Assembly: GCA_017470485.1 (NCBI GenBank)
Contig: JAFUYQ010000015.1
Location: 1-64,000 of the forward strand
Length of the DNA stretch: 64,000 bases
DNA from: Synergistaceae bacterium
Lineage (GTDB): Bacteria; Synergistota; Synergistia; Synergistales; Aminobacteriaceae
Direction of reading: 5' to 3'
In this document: positions 8,780 to 15,431 of the stretch, piece by piece
How positions within the stretch are numbered: position 1 is the stretch's first letter
Layout of the letters: each line of letters starts with the position of its first letter
Notes under the pieces: model-generated
Told to the model about the DNA's origin: nothing
The model's database searches: none
Seen by the model: the letters and a program-made list of their open reading frames with translations, nothing else
Position numbers and translations under genes: made by a program

Positions 8780-9808
8780 TTAAAACTCCTTCCAGCATTG
8801 CGGATCTTCCGCGTAAAAATTTCCGTGTACTCCTTTTGCAACGGCAGGACACCCTCTGCAATAAGGCAGCAGCTCGCACTTTGAGCATTTCGCAAAGCTA
8901 CCGTATTCCCTGTAAGCCTCCATTTCATTCAGCCATAAGTCTGAGAGTTTATCGGTTAGAGCGTTTCCGACTCTGCTGTCCTTCACGCGCCTGCAGACAT
9001 AGACATCGCCCGACGGAAGAATAGTGAGATGGCCTTTTCCGCAGTTGCAGCCGGAATATATTTTTCCTTTTTCTGCGTCATCGGGAATATTGAATCTTCC
9101 TGCCTCGTAATCGTAGAGAGTCCAGAGATGGTCTTTGCGGTCAAAATATGTCCTGCACCCTTCAGCCTCATACTTCCTGAAAATTTTATCGCAAGTTCCG
9201 AGAAATTCGCGGTATTCTGACGGGGTTACGGCTGTTTCCATTCCAGAACCAGAAGGGCAGTACCTCGCAAATGAAAACACTTCCGCTTCGTGTTCGACAA
9301 CAACATCAATAACCTCTGGTATTTCGTGAATGTTCAGGCTAGAGACTGTTGACATTATCACTGAGCATATACCTGCGTCATTAACGGGCTTGATTTTAGC
9401 GAGTGTTTCATCATACGAGCCGGGCTTCCTGAAGAAGTCATGAGTCTCTCTGAGGCCGTCGATTGAAAGCTGGTACTTCTCGCACCCTAAAGCCTTTAGC
9501 CTCCTGCATGTATCGAAGTCAATGTGAAATGGATTGCCGAGTATCGAGAAATAAATACCGCTGTTTCTGAAAGTCTCAAGAAGTTCCCAGAAATTCGGGT
9601 GAAGTATCGGGTCGCCTCCCGTAATATAGAAGTATGGAATGCGTCCGAACGTCTCGCAGAAATCAATACAGTTCCTGAAGACCGTTTGAAATTCCTCGCG
9701 GCTCATTGACTGCGGAACATGTGAATTTCCGCCTGAATATATGTAACAGTGCTTGCACCTCTGGTCGCAGATGTCAGTGATGTGCCACTGAAATGAAAAG
9801 TAACGCAT
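8780..9808 (-). CDS. Radical SAM/SPASM peptide maturase
   Basis: A 342-residue radical SAM enzyme. The 4Fe-4S/SAM motif CDQRCKHCY lies at residues 14-22, and YITGGDPILHP is the SAM-binding GGEP equivalent. The C-terminal SPASM domain has many Cys residues (GCNCG, VCRRV, CSKCELLPYCRGC, QCWKEF), which is typical of enzymes that bind auxiliary Fe-S clusters and modify ribosomal peptides. Immediately upstream lies a 37-residue Cys-repeat peptide gene and downstream a nitroreductase. From memory this resembles the NCBIfam 'ACGX system' radical SAM group; that name must be checked. The likely reaction is C-S or C-C crosslink formation on the repeats, which is inference. Confidence 0.9.
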   Translation of the reverse strand: MRYFSFQWHITDICDQRCKHCYIYSGGNSHVPQSMSREEFQTVFRNCIDFCETFGRIPYFYITGGDPILHPNFWELLETFRNSGIYFSILGNPFHIDFDTCRRLKALGCEKYQLSIDGLRETHDFFRKPGSYDETLAKIKPVNDAGICSVIMSTVSSLNIHEIPEVIDVVVEHEAEVFSFARYCPSGSGMETAVTPSEYREFLGTCDKIFRKYEAEGCRTYFDRKDHLWTLYDYEAGRFNIPDDAEKGKIYSGCNCGKGHLTILPSGDVYVCRRVKDSRVGNALTDKLSDLWLNEMEAYREYGSFAKCSKCELLPYCRGCPAVAKGVHGNFYAEDPQCWKEF

Positions 9809-9823
9809 GTTAAAACATAAACA

Positions 9824-9847
9824 TACCCCGTCAGAATCAACGGGGTA
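9824..9847 (-). terminator. Intercistronic hairpin between RiPP precursor and maturase
   Basis: TACCCCGT and ACGGGGTA form a perfect 8-bp stem with an 8-nt loop, followed in the minus-strand sense by a T-rich stretch (ATGTTTATGTTTT). It lies 20 nt downstream of the precursor stop and 15 nt before the maturase start. It could act as a partial terminator or an mRNA stabiliser, giving more precursor than enzyme. Confidence 0.6.
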
Positions 9848-9866
9848 ATATTTTTGCTAGTGTGAG

Positions 9867-9980
9867 TTATTTCTTTTCGCCGCCGCATGATGAAGGCTTA
9901 GAGCCTCCGCAGGCTGAGGGCTTGCTTCCGCCGCATGATGATGATTTACTTCCCCATTCTGCTAAATCTTTGAGTGCCAT
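9867..9980 (-). CDS. RiPP precursor peptide with three Cys-Gly-Gly repeats
   Basis: A 37-residue peptide. A short leader (MALKDLAEWGSKSS) is followed by three units of 8 residues (SCGGSKPS, ACGGSKPS, SCGGEKK), placing Cys exactly at 16, 24 and 32. A near-perfect AGGAGGT lies 9 nt before the ATG. The gene is directly upstream of a radical SAM/SPASM enzyme on the same strand, separated by a hairpin. Short repeated [AS]CGx units are the style of the predicted ACGX-repeat RiPP precursors that I recall from NCBIfam. The product, its crosslinks and its role are unknown. The repeat, the strong ribosome site and the context make chance unlikely. Confidence 0.88.
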   Translation of the reverse strand: MALKDLAEWGSKSSSCGGSKPSACGGSKPSSCGGEKK

Positions 9981-10090
9981 TATCGAATTACCTCCTATGA
10001 TAAATTATTGGCTTTAATAATACGGGGACGTTCAGTTTTCGGCAAGGACGCACTTTTTTGTAACCTGTATGTGAAATTTCAATGAGGCTG

Positions 10091-10096
10091 TATAAT
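10091..10096 (+). promoter_or_regulatory. -10 element of the HxlR regulator gene
   Basis: TATAAT lies 8 nt before the ATG of the regulator. Transcription would start at or next to the start codon, giving a leaderless or nearly leaderless mRNA. No good -35 is visible. Confidence 0.4.
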
Positions 10097-10104
10097 TTTT
10101 CATT

Positions 10105-10434
10105 ATGATTAAACGTAAAGACCTCCCCGAATGTCCGGCCTCAACAGCGATTGAATTAGTCGGCAGCAAATGGAAACTCCTAATCCTCCGAAGCCTCTTG
10201 CAGCGTCCGCACAGGTTCAATGAAATTAAGCGCGCACTTTCAGGGATAAGCCATAAAATTTTAGCCTCCTCGCTTCGTTCAATGGAGAATGACGGGATTA
10301 TTTCGCGAAGTGTTGACGACACCGTTAAGCCTCCGAAAGTCGAATACTCTTTAACCGAACTTGGACTTACTCTCAAGCCCCTGCTCTCTGCAATGGAGGA
10401 ATGGGGGAAATTCTACAAATCCCAGCTTGATTAA
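10105..10434 (+). CDS. HxlR-family transcriptional regulator
   Basis: A 109-residue winged-helix regulator of the HxlR family: ECPASTAIELVGSKWKLLIL, RPHRFNEIKRALSGISHKIL, and EYSLTELGLTLKPLLSAMEEW. The Cys near residue 9, common in redox-sensing HxlR/HypR members, is present. It is transcribed divergently from the RiPP operon (124 bp apart) and precedes an Fe-S aldo/keto reductase in the same direction, so either could be its target. No Shine-Dalgarno sequence is seen, and the gene may be leaderless. Confidence 0.88.
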   Translation: MIKRKDLPECPASTAIELVGSKWKLLILRSLLQRPHRFNEIKRALSGISHKILASSLRSMENDGIISRSVDDTVKPPKVEYSLTELGLTLKPLLSAMEEWGKFYKSQLD

Positions 10435-10491
10435 TCTGCCCTTTAACTCGCTATAATGGCCGTGAAAAATAATTGAGGGGGAAAATTTTTT

Positions 10492-11646
10492 ATGAATTAC
10501 CGCGAACTTGGCTCAACCGGCTTAAAGGTCAGCGAAATCGCATTAGGCTGCGAGGGAATGACCGAAGAAAATTACGGAATGTGCAGGAAACTCTTTGACC
10601 TAGCCGAAGAATCAGGCATTAACTATTTTGACCTTTATTCGTCCGACCCCGATTTACGATCGGCAATCGGCAATGCTCTGAAGGGACGGCGCGAAAAATT
10701 CATCATTCAGTCCCATCTCTGCTCTGTCTGGAAGGACGGCCAATACAAACGCTCAAGAGAACTCACTGAAGTTAAAGCGGCCTTTGAGGAATCACTCAGG
10801 CTTCTTCAGACTGACTTCATTGATGTCGGAATGATTCATTACTGCGACGCTCTGAGCGACTGGGACGAAATCATCAGAAACGGGGTACTCGATTACGCCC
10901 GCGAACTCAAAGCCTCCGGAAAAATTCGTCATATCGGCCTCAGCTCTCACAATCCACAAGTCGCATTGAAAGCTGTCGAATCATCATCAATCGAAGTCCT
11001 AATGTTCAGCGTCAACCCTTGCTACGATTTACAGCCGGCAAGCGAGGACGTTGAAGACTTGTGGGCAGATGAGAATTACGCCTCTGACCTCGTCAACATG
11101 AACCCTGAACGCGAAAAATTATATGAGACTTGCCAGCGTTTAGGTGTCGGCATAACCGTAATGAAGTGTTTCGGCGGAGGAGATTTGCTCAGTGCTGAGA
11201 TGTCCCCTGCCGGTGCAGCATTGACCGTCAATCAGTGCATTGCTTACGCTTTGAGCCGTCCTGCGGTTTCGTGCGTACTTGCAGGAGCGCACAGCGTTGA
11301 GCAGTTGAGGGAGGCGGCAGCTTACGAGTCCGCGCCTGAGAGCGAGAGGGATTACGCTGTAGCACTCTCGTCATTCCCTAAAATAAGCTGGAAAGGTCAT
11401 TGCATGTATTGTTCACACTGCCAGCCATGCCCCGTCAAGATTGATATTGCCTCCGTAACAAAATTCCTGAACCTCGCTAAAGCCGGAGGAAGCTCGAATA
11501 TTCCGGAAACAGTGAGGGAACATTACAGGGTTCTTGAACATCATGCAGGCGAGTGCATTCAGTGCGGAGCGTGTGAAAAACGCTGTCCCTTCGGCGTAAG
11601 TATCAGGGAAAACATGAGGGAGGCTAGTAAAGTTTTCGGCCTGTAA
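10492..11646 (+). CDS. Aldo/keto reductase with C-terminal 4Fe-4S domain
   Basis: A 384-residue protein. Residues 1 to about 280 form an aldo/keto reductase barrel (YRELGSTGLKVSEIALGC, GINYFDLYSS, DVGMIHYCD). The C-terminal part has a CMYCSHCQPCP cluster and a second CIQCGACEKRCPFG, i.e. ferredoxin-type Fe-S ligands. This architecture occurs in anaerobes, where the Fe-S domain may link NAD(P)H or ferredoxin electrons to carbonyl reduction. The usual AKR catalytic Tyr is at FDLYSS. GAGGGGG lies upstream of the ATG. The substrate is unknown. Confidence 0.9.
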   Translation: MNYRELGSTGLKVSEIALGCEGMTEENYGMCRKLFDLAEESGINYFDLYSSDPDLRSAIGNALKGRREKFIIQSHLCSVWKDGQYKRSRELTEVKAAFEESLRLLQTDFIDVGMIHYCDALSDWDEIIRNGVLDYARELKASGKIRHIGLSSHNPQVALKAVESSSIEVLMFSVNPCYDLQPASEDVEDLWADENYASDLVNMNPEREKLYETCQRLGVGITVMKCFGGGDLLSAEMSPAGAALTVNQCIAYALSRPAVSCVLAGAHSVEQLREAAAYESAPESERDYAVALSSFPKISWKGHCMYCSHCQPCPVKIDIASVTKFLNLAKAGGSSNIPETVREHYRVLEHHAGECIQCGACEKRCPFGVSIRENMREASKVFGL

Positions 11647-11713
11647 AAAAGCAGTCGAAGTAATGGTAAAATGTTCGGAAAAAAACAAAACACAATAATT
11701 TTTCCGGAGGCAT

Positions 11714-12823
11714 ATGGAAATCACACATAATCAATTCATGACCCGTGCATTATCTCTGGCTCTCAACGGTCAGCGAATGACATCGCCCAATCCGATGGTG
11801 GGCTGTGTAATCGTAAAAGACTCGAAAATTATCGGCGAGGGCTGGCACCATAAGTGCGGCAATCCCCACGCTGAAATCGAGGCACTTAATGACGCTCATT
11901 CACGGGGCGAAGACGTGAGAGGCTCAACAGTTTATGTAACTCTTGAGCCTTGCAGTCATTACGGAAAGACTCCTCCGTGTGCGGACAGGCTGGTTAAAGA
12001 GGGAGTCAATGAAGTATTTATCGCTATGAGAGATCCGAATCCTAAAGTCAACGGAAAGGGCATAGCGATTCTTCGCAAGGCAGGGATAAAAGTTACGGAG
12101 CTTTCGGAGTTTGAGGAACAGGCAAAATTCCTTAACAGGGGCTTCGTTTTCGTCCATAAATACGGGAGGCCGTTCGTTACGCTGAAGGCGGCAATGAGTC
12201 TTGACGGCCGAATGTGCCTCGATAACGGTTCAAGCAAATGGATCACCGGCATTGAGGCGCGGACTGAGGCTCACAGACTTCGCGCTGAAAATGACGCTGT
12301 ACTCGTCGGAAGCGGAACAGTCCTCAGCGATGACCCCGAACTGACCGTAAGGCATGTTGAAGGGATTAACCCCCTGCGCGTAATACTCGACTCAAATCTC
12401 AGGACTCCTTCATCATCAAAAATCATCGGCAATGACGGTAAATGCCTCATTCTCACAGCCTCAGACAAAGAATCGCAAAAGGCTGAATCACTCACTAACT
12501 CAGGCGCAGAAATAGCAGTCTTAAAATCGAATGATAGTCATGTGGATTTGAGAGCTGCTTTGAATTTTCTTGTTGAGCGCGGAGTCCTTAACCTTATGGT
12601 TGAGGGAGGCTCTGAAATTTTGAGCGCGTTTCTGCGCGAAGGGCTTGCCGATTACATGACGCTGTTCATTTCACCGCGAATACTCGGCGAGGGAAAAGGC
12701 TTTAATCTCGGAATGAACGTTCAGAACGTAAACGAAGCATTCAGGCTCACCGGCACTAAAACTAAAACGCTCGGCGCAGACATCATGACGGAAGGAAGAT
12801 TAACATGTTCACCGGACTTGTAG
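11714..12823 (+). CDS. ribD: Riboflavin biosynthesis deaminase/reductase RibD
   Basis: A 369-residue bifunctional enzyme: N-terminal zinc deaminase (NPHAEIEAL and EPCSHYGKTPPC supply the His, catalytic Glu and two Cys ligands) and a C-terminal reductase (SLDGRMCLDNGSSKWITG, LMVEGGSEIL). It converts the pyrimidinone amine from GTP cyclohydrolase II into the ribitylamino pyrimidinedione phosphate. Length is typical. CCGGAGG precedes the ATG. Its 3' end overlaps ribE by 19 nt. No FMN riboswitch is seen upstream. Confidence 0.95.
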   Translation: MEITHNQFMTRALSLALNGQRMTSPNPMVGCVIVKDSKIIGEGWHHKCGNPHAEIEALNDAHSRGEDVRGSTVYVTLEPCSHYGKTPPCADRLVKEGVNEVFIAMRDPNPKVNGKGIAILRKAGIKVTELSEFEEQAKFLNRGFVFVHKYGRPFVTLKAAMSLDGRMCLDNGSSKWITGIEARTEAHRLRAENDAVLVGSGTVLSDDPELTVRHVEGINPLRVILDSNLRTPSSSKIIGNDGKCLILTASDKESQKAESLTNSGAEIAVLKSNDSHVDLRAALNFLVERGVLNLMVEGGSEILSAFLREGLADYMTLFISPRILGEGKGFNLGMNVQNVNEAFRLTGTKTKTLGADIMTEGRLTCSPDL

Positions 12824-13437
12824 AGACTATCGGAACAATCAGGAAATTCAGCCGTAAGGGTACGTATTACACGCTGACGGTTGAGGCGGAGATTTCGGGC
12901 GAACTTTTCATCGGGCAGTCGGTCAGCGTCAGCGGTGCGTGCCTCACCGTAACCCGAAACGATTCAGGCACGTTTGATGTTGAGATGATGCAGGAGACAT
13001 TCTCGCGGACGTGGTTCGGGAAGGGCATTCGTCCCGGCGCAAGGGTCAATCTCGAACGCGCTATGAAACTCACTGACAGGCTTGACGGTCATTTAGTACT
13101 CGGCCATGTTGACGGTGTAGCAACGCTCAGAGAGGTAACTGGAACTGAGACTAAAGAGGCCGTATTTGTTCCCGAAAATCCCGAACTTCTGCGCGGAATA
13201 GTGAGTAAAGGTTCTGTAGCGATTGACGGTGTGAGCCTGACGGTTATTGACGCAGGGAACAGGAGTTTTTCGGTTGGACTTATACCATCGACGCTTGAGG
13301 CGACAACTTTAGGAAGCCTCAGAGCCGGAAGCCTCATTAACCTTGAGACTGACATTCTGGGGAAGTATGTTGCGAGATTGACGGAGTTTCAGGAGGACAC
13401 TAAAGGTTCGGAGTATTGGACATCGCTTCTATCGTAA
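12805..13437 (+). CDS. ribE: Riboflavin synthase alpha chain
   Basis: A 210-residue protein with the duplicated lumazine-binding fold: first repeat starts MFTGLVETIGTIRKF and includes GACLTV, second repeat has HLVLGHVDGVATL and GVSLTV. It dismutates two 6,7-dimethyl-8-ribityllumazine molecules into riboflavin. The start lies inside the ribD end, so the two are coupled. The usual ribBA and ribH genes do not follow, so the pathway must be completed elsewhere in the genome. Confidence 0.95.
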   Translation: MFTGLVETIGTIRKFSRKGTYYTLTVEAEISGELFIGQSVSVSGACLTVTRNDSGTFDVEMMQETFSRTWFGKGIRPGARVNLERAMKLTDRLDGHLVLGHVDGVATLREVTGTETKEAVFVPENPELLRGIVSKGSVAIDGVSLTVIDAGNRSFSVGLIPSTLEATTLGSLRAGSLINLETDILGKYVARLTEFQEDTKGSEYWTSLLS

Positions 13438-13447
13438 TAAATACTGA

Positions 13448-13479
13448 TTGACAATCCCCCCCCCCATAGTAGGTATAAT
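13448..13479 (+). promoter_or_regulatory. Sigma-70 promoter with a C10 tract in its spacer
   Basis: A consensus -35 TTGACA (13448-13453) and a consensus -10 TATAAT (13474-13479) are separated by 20 nt, of which ten (13456-13465) are consecutive C. The optimum spacer is 17 nt. Slippage in the C tract would change the spacing and so the promoter strength. It reads toward three small genes starting at 13597. Confidence 0.65.
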
Positions 13480-13596
13480 TGGCTCAAAATTTTTCGGTAC
13501 ATAAACAACAATACGTCTTAATCTTCATTTAATGCGATATAAATACAAAACGCATGGTTAAGCGTGCTATGTATCTATAATTAGGGAGCTGAGAGA

Positions 13597-13776
13597 ATGG
13601 CAAAGACTGCGGAGACTTATGGCAAGGTAGCTGAAACGTTCACGAAAAAGGGCAATACTGAGTGGGCAAAGGCTAAGAGCGGTGAGGGCGATGAGCATTA
13701 CGGGATTGCTAAGGGGTTCTATGCTACTGCTGAAAGAGCAAGGCAGAAGGAACAGGAATTGCGAGCAGAAAGTTAG
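13597..13776 (+). CDS. Small charged protein, 59 residues
   Basis: An unrecognised protein that begins MAKTAETYGKVAETFTKKGN and ends in a charged helix (ATAERARQKEQELRAES). It has no Cys, signal peptide or membrane segment and is likely mostly helical. GGGAG lies about 10 nt before the ATG. It is the first of three tightly spaced small genes, each with its own good ribosome site (TAGGAGG follows its stop codon). The poly-C promoter is 118 bp upstream. I can assign no function. Confidence 0.72.
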   Translation: MAKTAETYGKVAETFTKKGNTEWAKAKSGEGDEHYGIAKGFYATAERARQKEQELRAES

Positions 13777-13790
13777 GAGGTTATGGCGTA

Positions 13791-14057
13791 ATGGGTAAAT
13801 CAACAGCGGATACTGCCGGAGGAGCTACAGCACTTGGAATTGTAGGTGCTATGCTAGGTGGGCCGTTTGGAGCTCTTGCAGGCGCAGCGATAGGAGGACT
13901 GATTGGCGGTAAGAATATCATGAACGTTGTAGTGGGAGCTATTGAGAAAAGATCTGGTGAACTTTCAAGAAATAGCCGTATTCCCGAAGACAAGCGTGAA
14001 AAATTTGCTGAGATGCACGACCGCCTGAAGGAACAGCGTGAACGCAATAGGCATTAA
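13791..14057 (+). CDS. Small glycine-zipper membrane protein, 88 residues
   Basis: The core (residues about 9-42) is a glycine-zipper pair of hydrophobic helices: ALGIVGAMLGGPFGALAGAA then IGGLIGGKNI. The tail is hydrophilic and highly charged (EDKREKFAEMHDRLKEQRER). GxxxG membrane segments of this sort occur in small bacteriocins, holin-like proteins and in outer-membrane glycine-zipper proteins. No signal peptide cleavage site or double-glycine leader is evident. AGGAGG precedes the start. It sits between two other small genes; function unknown. Confidence 0.75.
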   Translation: MGKSTADTAGGATALGIVGAMLGGPFGALAGAAIGGLIGGKNIMNVVVGAIEKRSGELSRNSRIPEDKREKFAEMHDRLKEQRERNRH

Positions 14058-14070
14058 GGAGGTGAAAAAC

Positions 14071-14220
14071 ATGGCAGTCTTCAAAGGCTTTAGGTGCAAA
14101 TACTGCGGCCACCCCGTTAGTTGGAACAGTGATAAAGGCCCTCGTCCGCCTTCACAAGCCAACCAGTTCGACAAGTGTCCGAAATCACCTGATAAAAAGC
14201 ACCATTTCGAAGAAGTATAA
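14071..14220 (+). CDS. Small Cys/His protein with a CxxC knuckle, 49 residues
   Basis: Starts MAVFKGFRCKYCGHPVSWNS after an excellent AAGGAGGTG. CKYCGH and the later DKCPKSPDKKHHF give three Cys and several His that could bind one zinc. The end FEEV is acidic. Similar one-knuckle proteins occur as small regulators or phage-like proteins, but I cannot name the family. It is the third gene of the cassette and is followed directly by a strong terminator shared with mtnA. Confidence 0.72.
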   Translation: MAVFKGFRCKYCGHPVSWNSDKGPRPPSQANQFDKCPKSPDKKHHFEEV

Positions 14221-14231
14221 GCAAACAGCAA

Positions 14232-14265
14232 GCTCCCCTAACCGCTTCAGGGGAGCATAATTTTT
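14232..14265. terminator. Bidirectional terminator between small-gene cassette and mtnA
   Basis: GCTCCCCT and AGGGGAGC form a perfect 8-bp stem with a 9-nt loop, followed by a T run on the plus strand. The mtnA stop codon lies inside the hairpin, so it may serve both converging transcripts. Confidence 0.8.
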
Positions 14266-15314
14266 CTCAAACTCTCGGTGTAAGGCGGTCTTGCAATCCC
14301 GAACTCCGTAACAATTCCCGTAATCAATTCATGTTCCGTAACATCGAACGCAGGATTATAGACATTCACGCCGTCGGGAGCCATTCGCTTTGAGTACCAA
14401 ATCTCCGTAACTTCCTCAGGCTGTCTCTGCTCAATGACGATTTCCGCGCCCGTCTTAATGTTCATGTCTATCGTTGAAGCAGGACAGAAAACATAGAACG
14501 GTATTCCGTAATGCCGAGCGAGAATAGCGAGGCCTGAAGTGCCGATTTTGTTGCAGCAGTCGCCGTTAGCGGAAGCCCTGTCGCACCCTACGAATACAGC
14601 ATTAACCCAGCCGTTTTTCATGACCTGAGAGGCCATATTGTCGCATATTAACGTTGTGTCCACCCCGTCAGCAAGAAGTTCAAACGCTGAGAGCCTCGCC
14701 CCTTGAAGCAGGGGTCTTGTCTCATCGCAGTAGACTCTGAAATTTATTCCCCGTTCGCGCCCCAAGTGTATCGGTGCTAACGCCGTGCCGTATTTTGAGG
14801 TGGCTAACTGTCCGGCGTTGCAGTGAGTGAGTATTCCGTCGCCGTTGTGAATAAGGGTTAAGCCGTGTTCGCCTATGAGCCTGCAAGTTTCGGTGTCTTC
14901 GGATTTTATTGCGACGGCTTCAAGGCGTAAAAGCTCTTTGATTTCGGGAACGGTCTTGTCGTTATTGAGGGCTGCGATTTTTTCGAGGCGTTTCAAAGCC
15001 CATGATAGATTAACGGCTGTGGGTCTTGCGGAATTAAGATAGTCTTTAGCCTTTTTGAACTTTTCGAGGAATGAGGGGTAATCGTCCGTGTCAATCTTCA
15101 GGGCTTCGAGGTACAGTCCGAACGCTGCGGCAATTCCGATAGCCGGTGCGCCTCTGACCTGAAGGGTGTAGATTGCGTTCCAGATGTCATGAATGTCATT
15201 GAGGTGAAGAATGTTTATTGAGGCCGGTAATTTTGTCTGGTCGAGGATTAACAGCGAGCGTTCATTTTCATCAAGCGATACGGTTTCGTAAGTTAGGATT
15301 GCATTATTGTTCAT
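14247..15314 (-). CDS. mtnA: S-methyl-5-thioribose-1-phosphate isomerase
   Basis: A 355-residue enzyme of the eIF-2B-like family that converts methylthioribose-1-phosphate to methylthioribulose-1-phosphate in methionine salvage. Recognisable segments are LQVRGAPAIGIAAAFG, ILTHCNAGQLATSKYGTALA, TLICDNMASQVM and VGCDRASANGDCCNKIGTSG, which hold the catalytic Cys and Asp. I chose ATG 15314 (MNNNAILTYETVSL) because CAGGAGA precedes it; a longer frame would add 37 atypical residues. No other methionine salvage gene is adjacent, so it may serve another aldose-phosphate isomerisation. Confidence 0.92.
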   Translation of the reverse strand: MNNNAILTYETVSLDENERSLLILDQTKLPASINILHLNDIHDIWNAIYTLQVRGAPAIGIAAAFGLYLEALKIDTDDYPSFLEKFKKAKDYLNSARPTAVNLSWALKRLEKIAALNNDKTVPEIKELLRLEAVAIKSEDTETCRLIGEHGLTLIHNGDGILTHCNAGQLATSKYGTALAPIHLGRERGINFRVYCDETRPLLQGARLSAFELLADGVDTTLICDNMASQVMKNGWVNAVFVGCDRASANGDCCNKIGTSGLAILARHYGIPFYVFCPASTIDMNIKTGAEIVIEQRQPEEVTEIWYSKRMAPDGVNVYNPAFDVTEHELITGIVTEFGIARPPYTESLRKIMLP

Positions 15315-15371
15315 GGTATTCTCCTGTTGACATTGTTGGGAATGATTATAATTCCTTGAAAACAATACGGC

Positions 15372-15398
15372 TATTCTATCAGATACCGTGATAGAATA
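15372..15398. promoter_or_regulatory. Palindrome carrying two divergent extended -10 elements
   Basis: TATTCTATCA, a 7-nt spacer and TGATAGAATA form a perfect 10-bp inverted repeat. Read outward on each strand, each arm is TGATAGAAT, an extended -10 (TGN plus TAGAAT). The right arm would drive the gene at 15432 and the left arm mtnA. The symmetry also makes it a likely operator for a dimeric repressor. Confidence 0.55.
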
Positions 15399-15431
15399 AA
15401 TTTTACCGACATAACGGGGAGGCAACCAGTC

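Noticed and set aside
11640-11713. FMN riboswitch upstream of ribD
   Set aside because: The 68-nt gap is too short and lacks the conserved RFN core segments.
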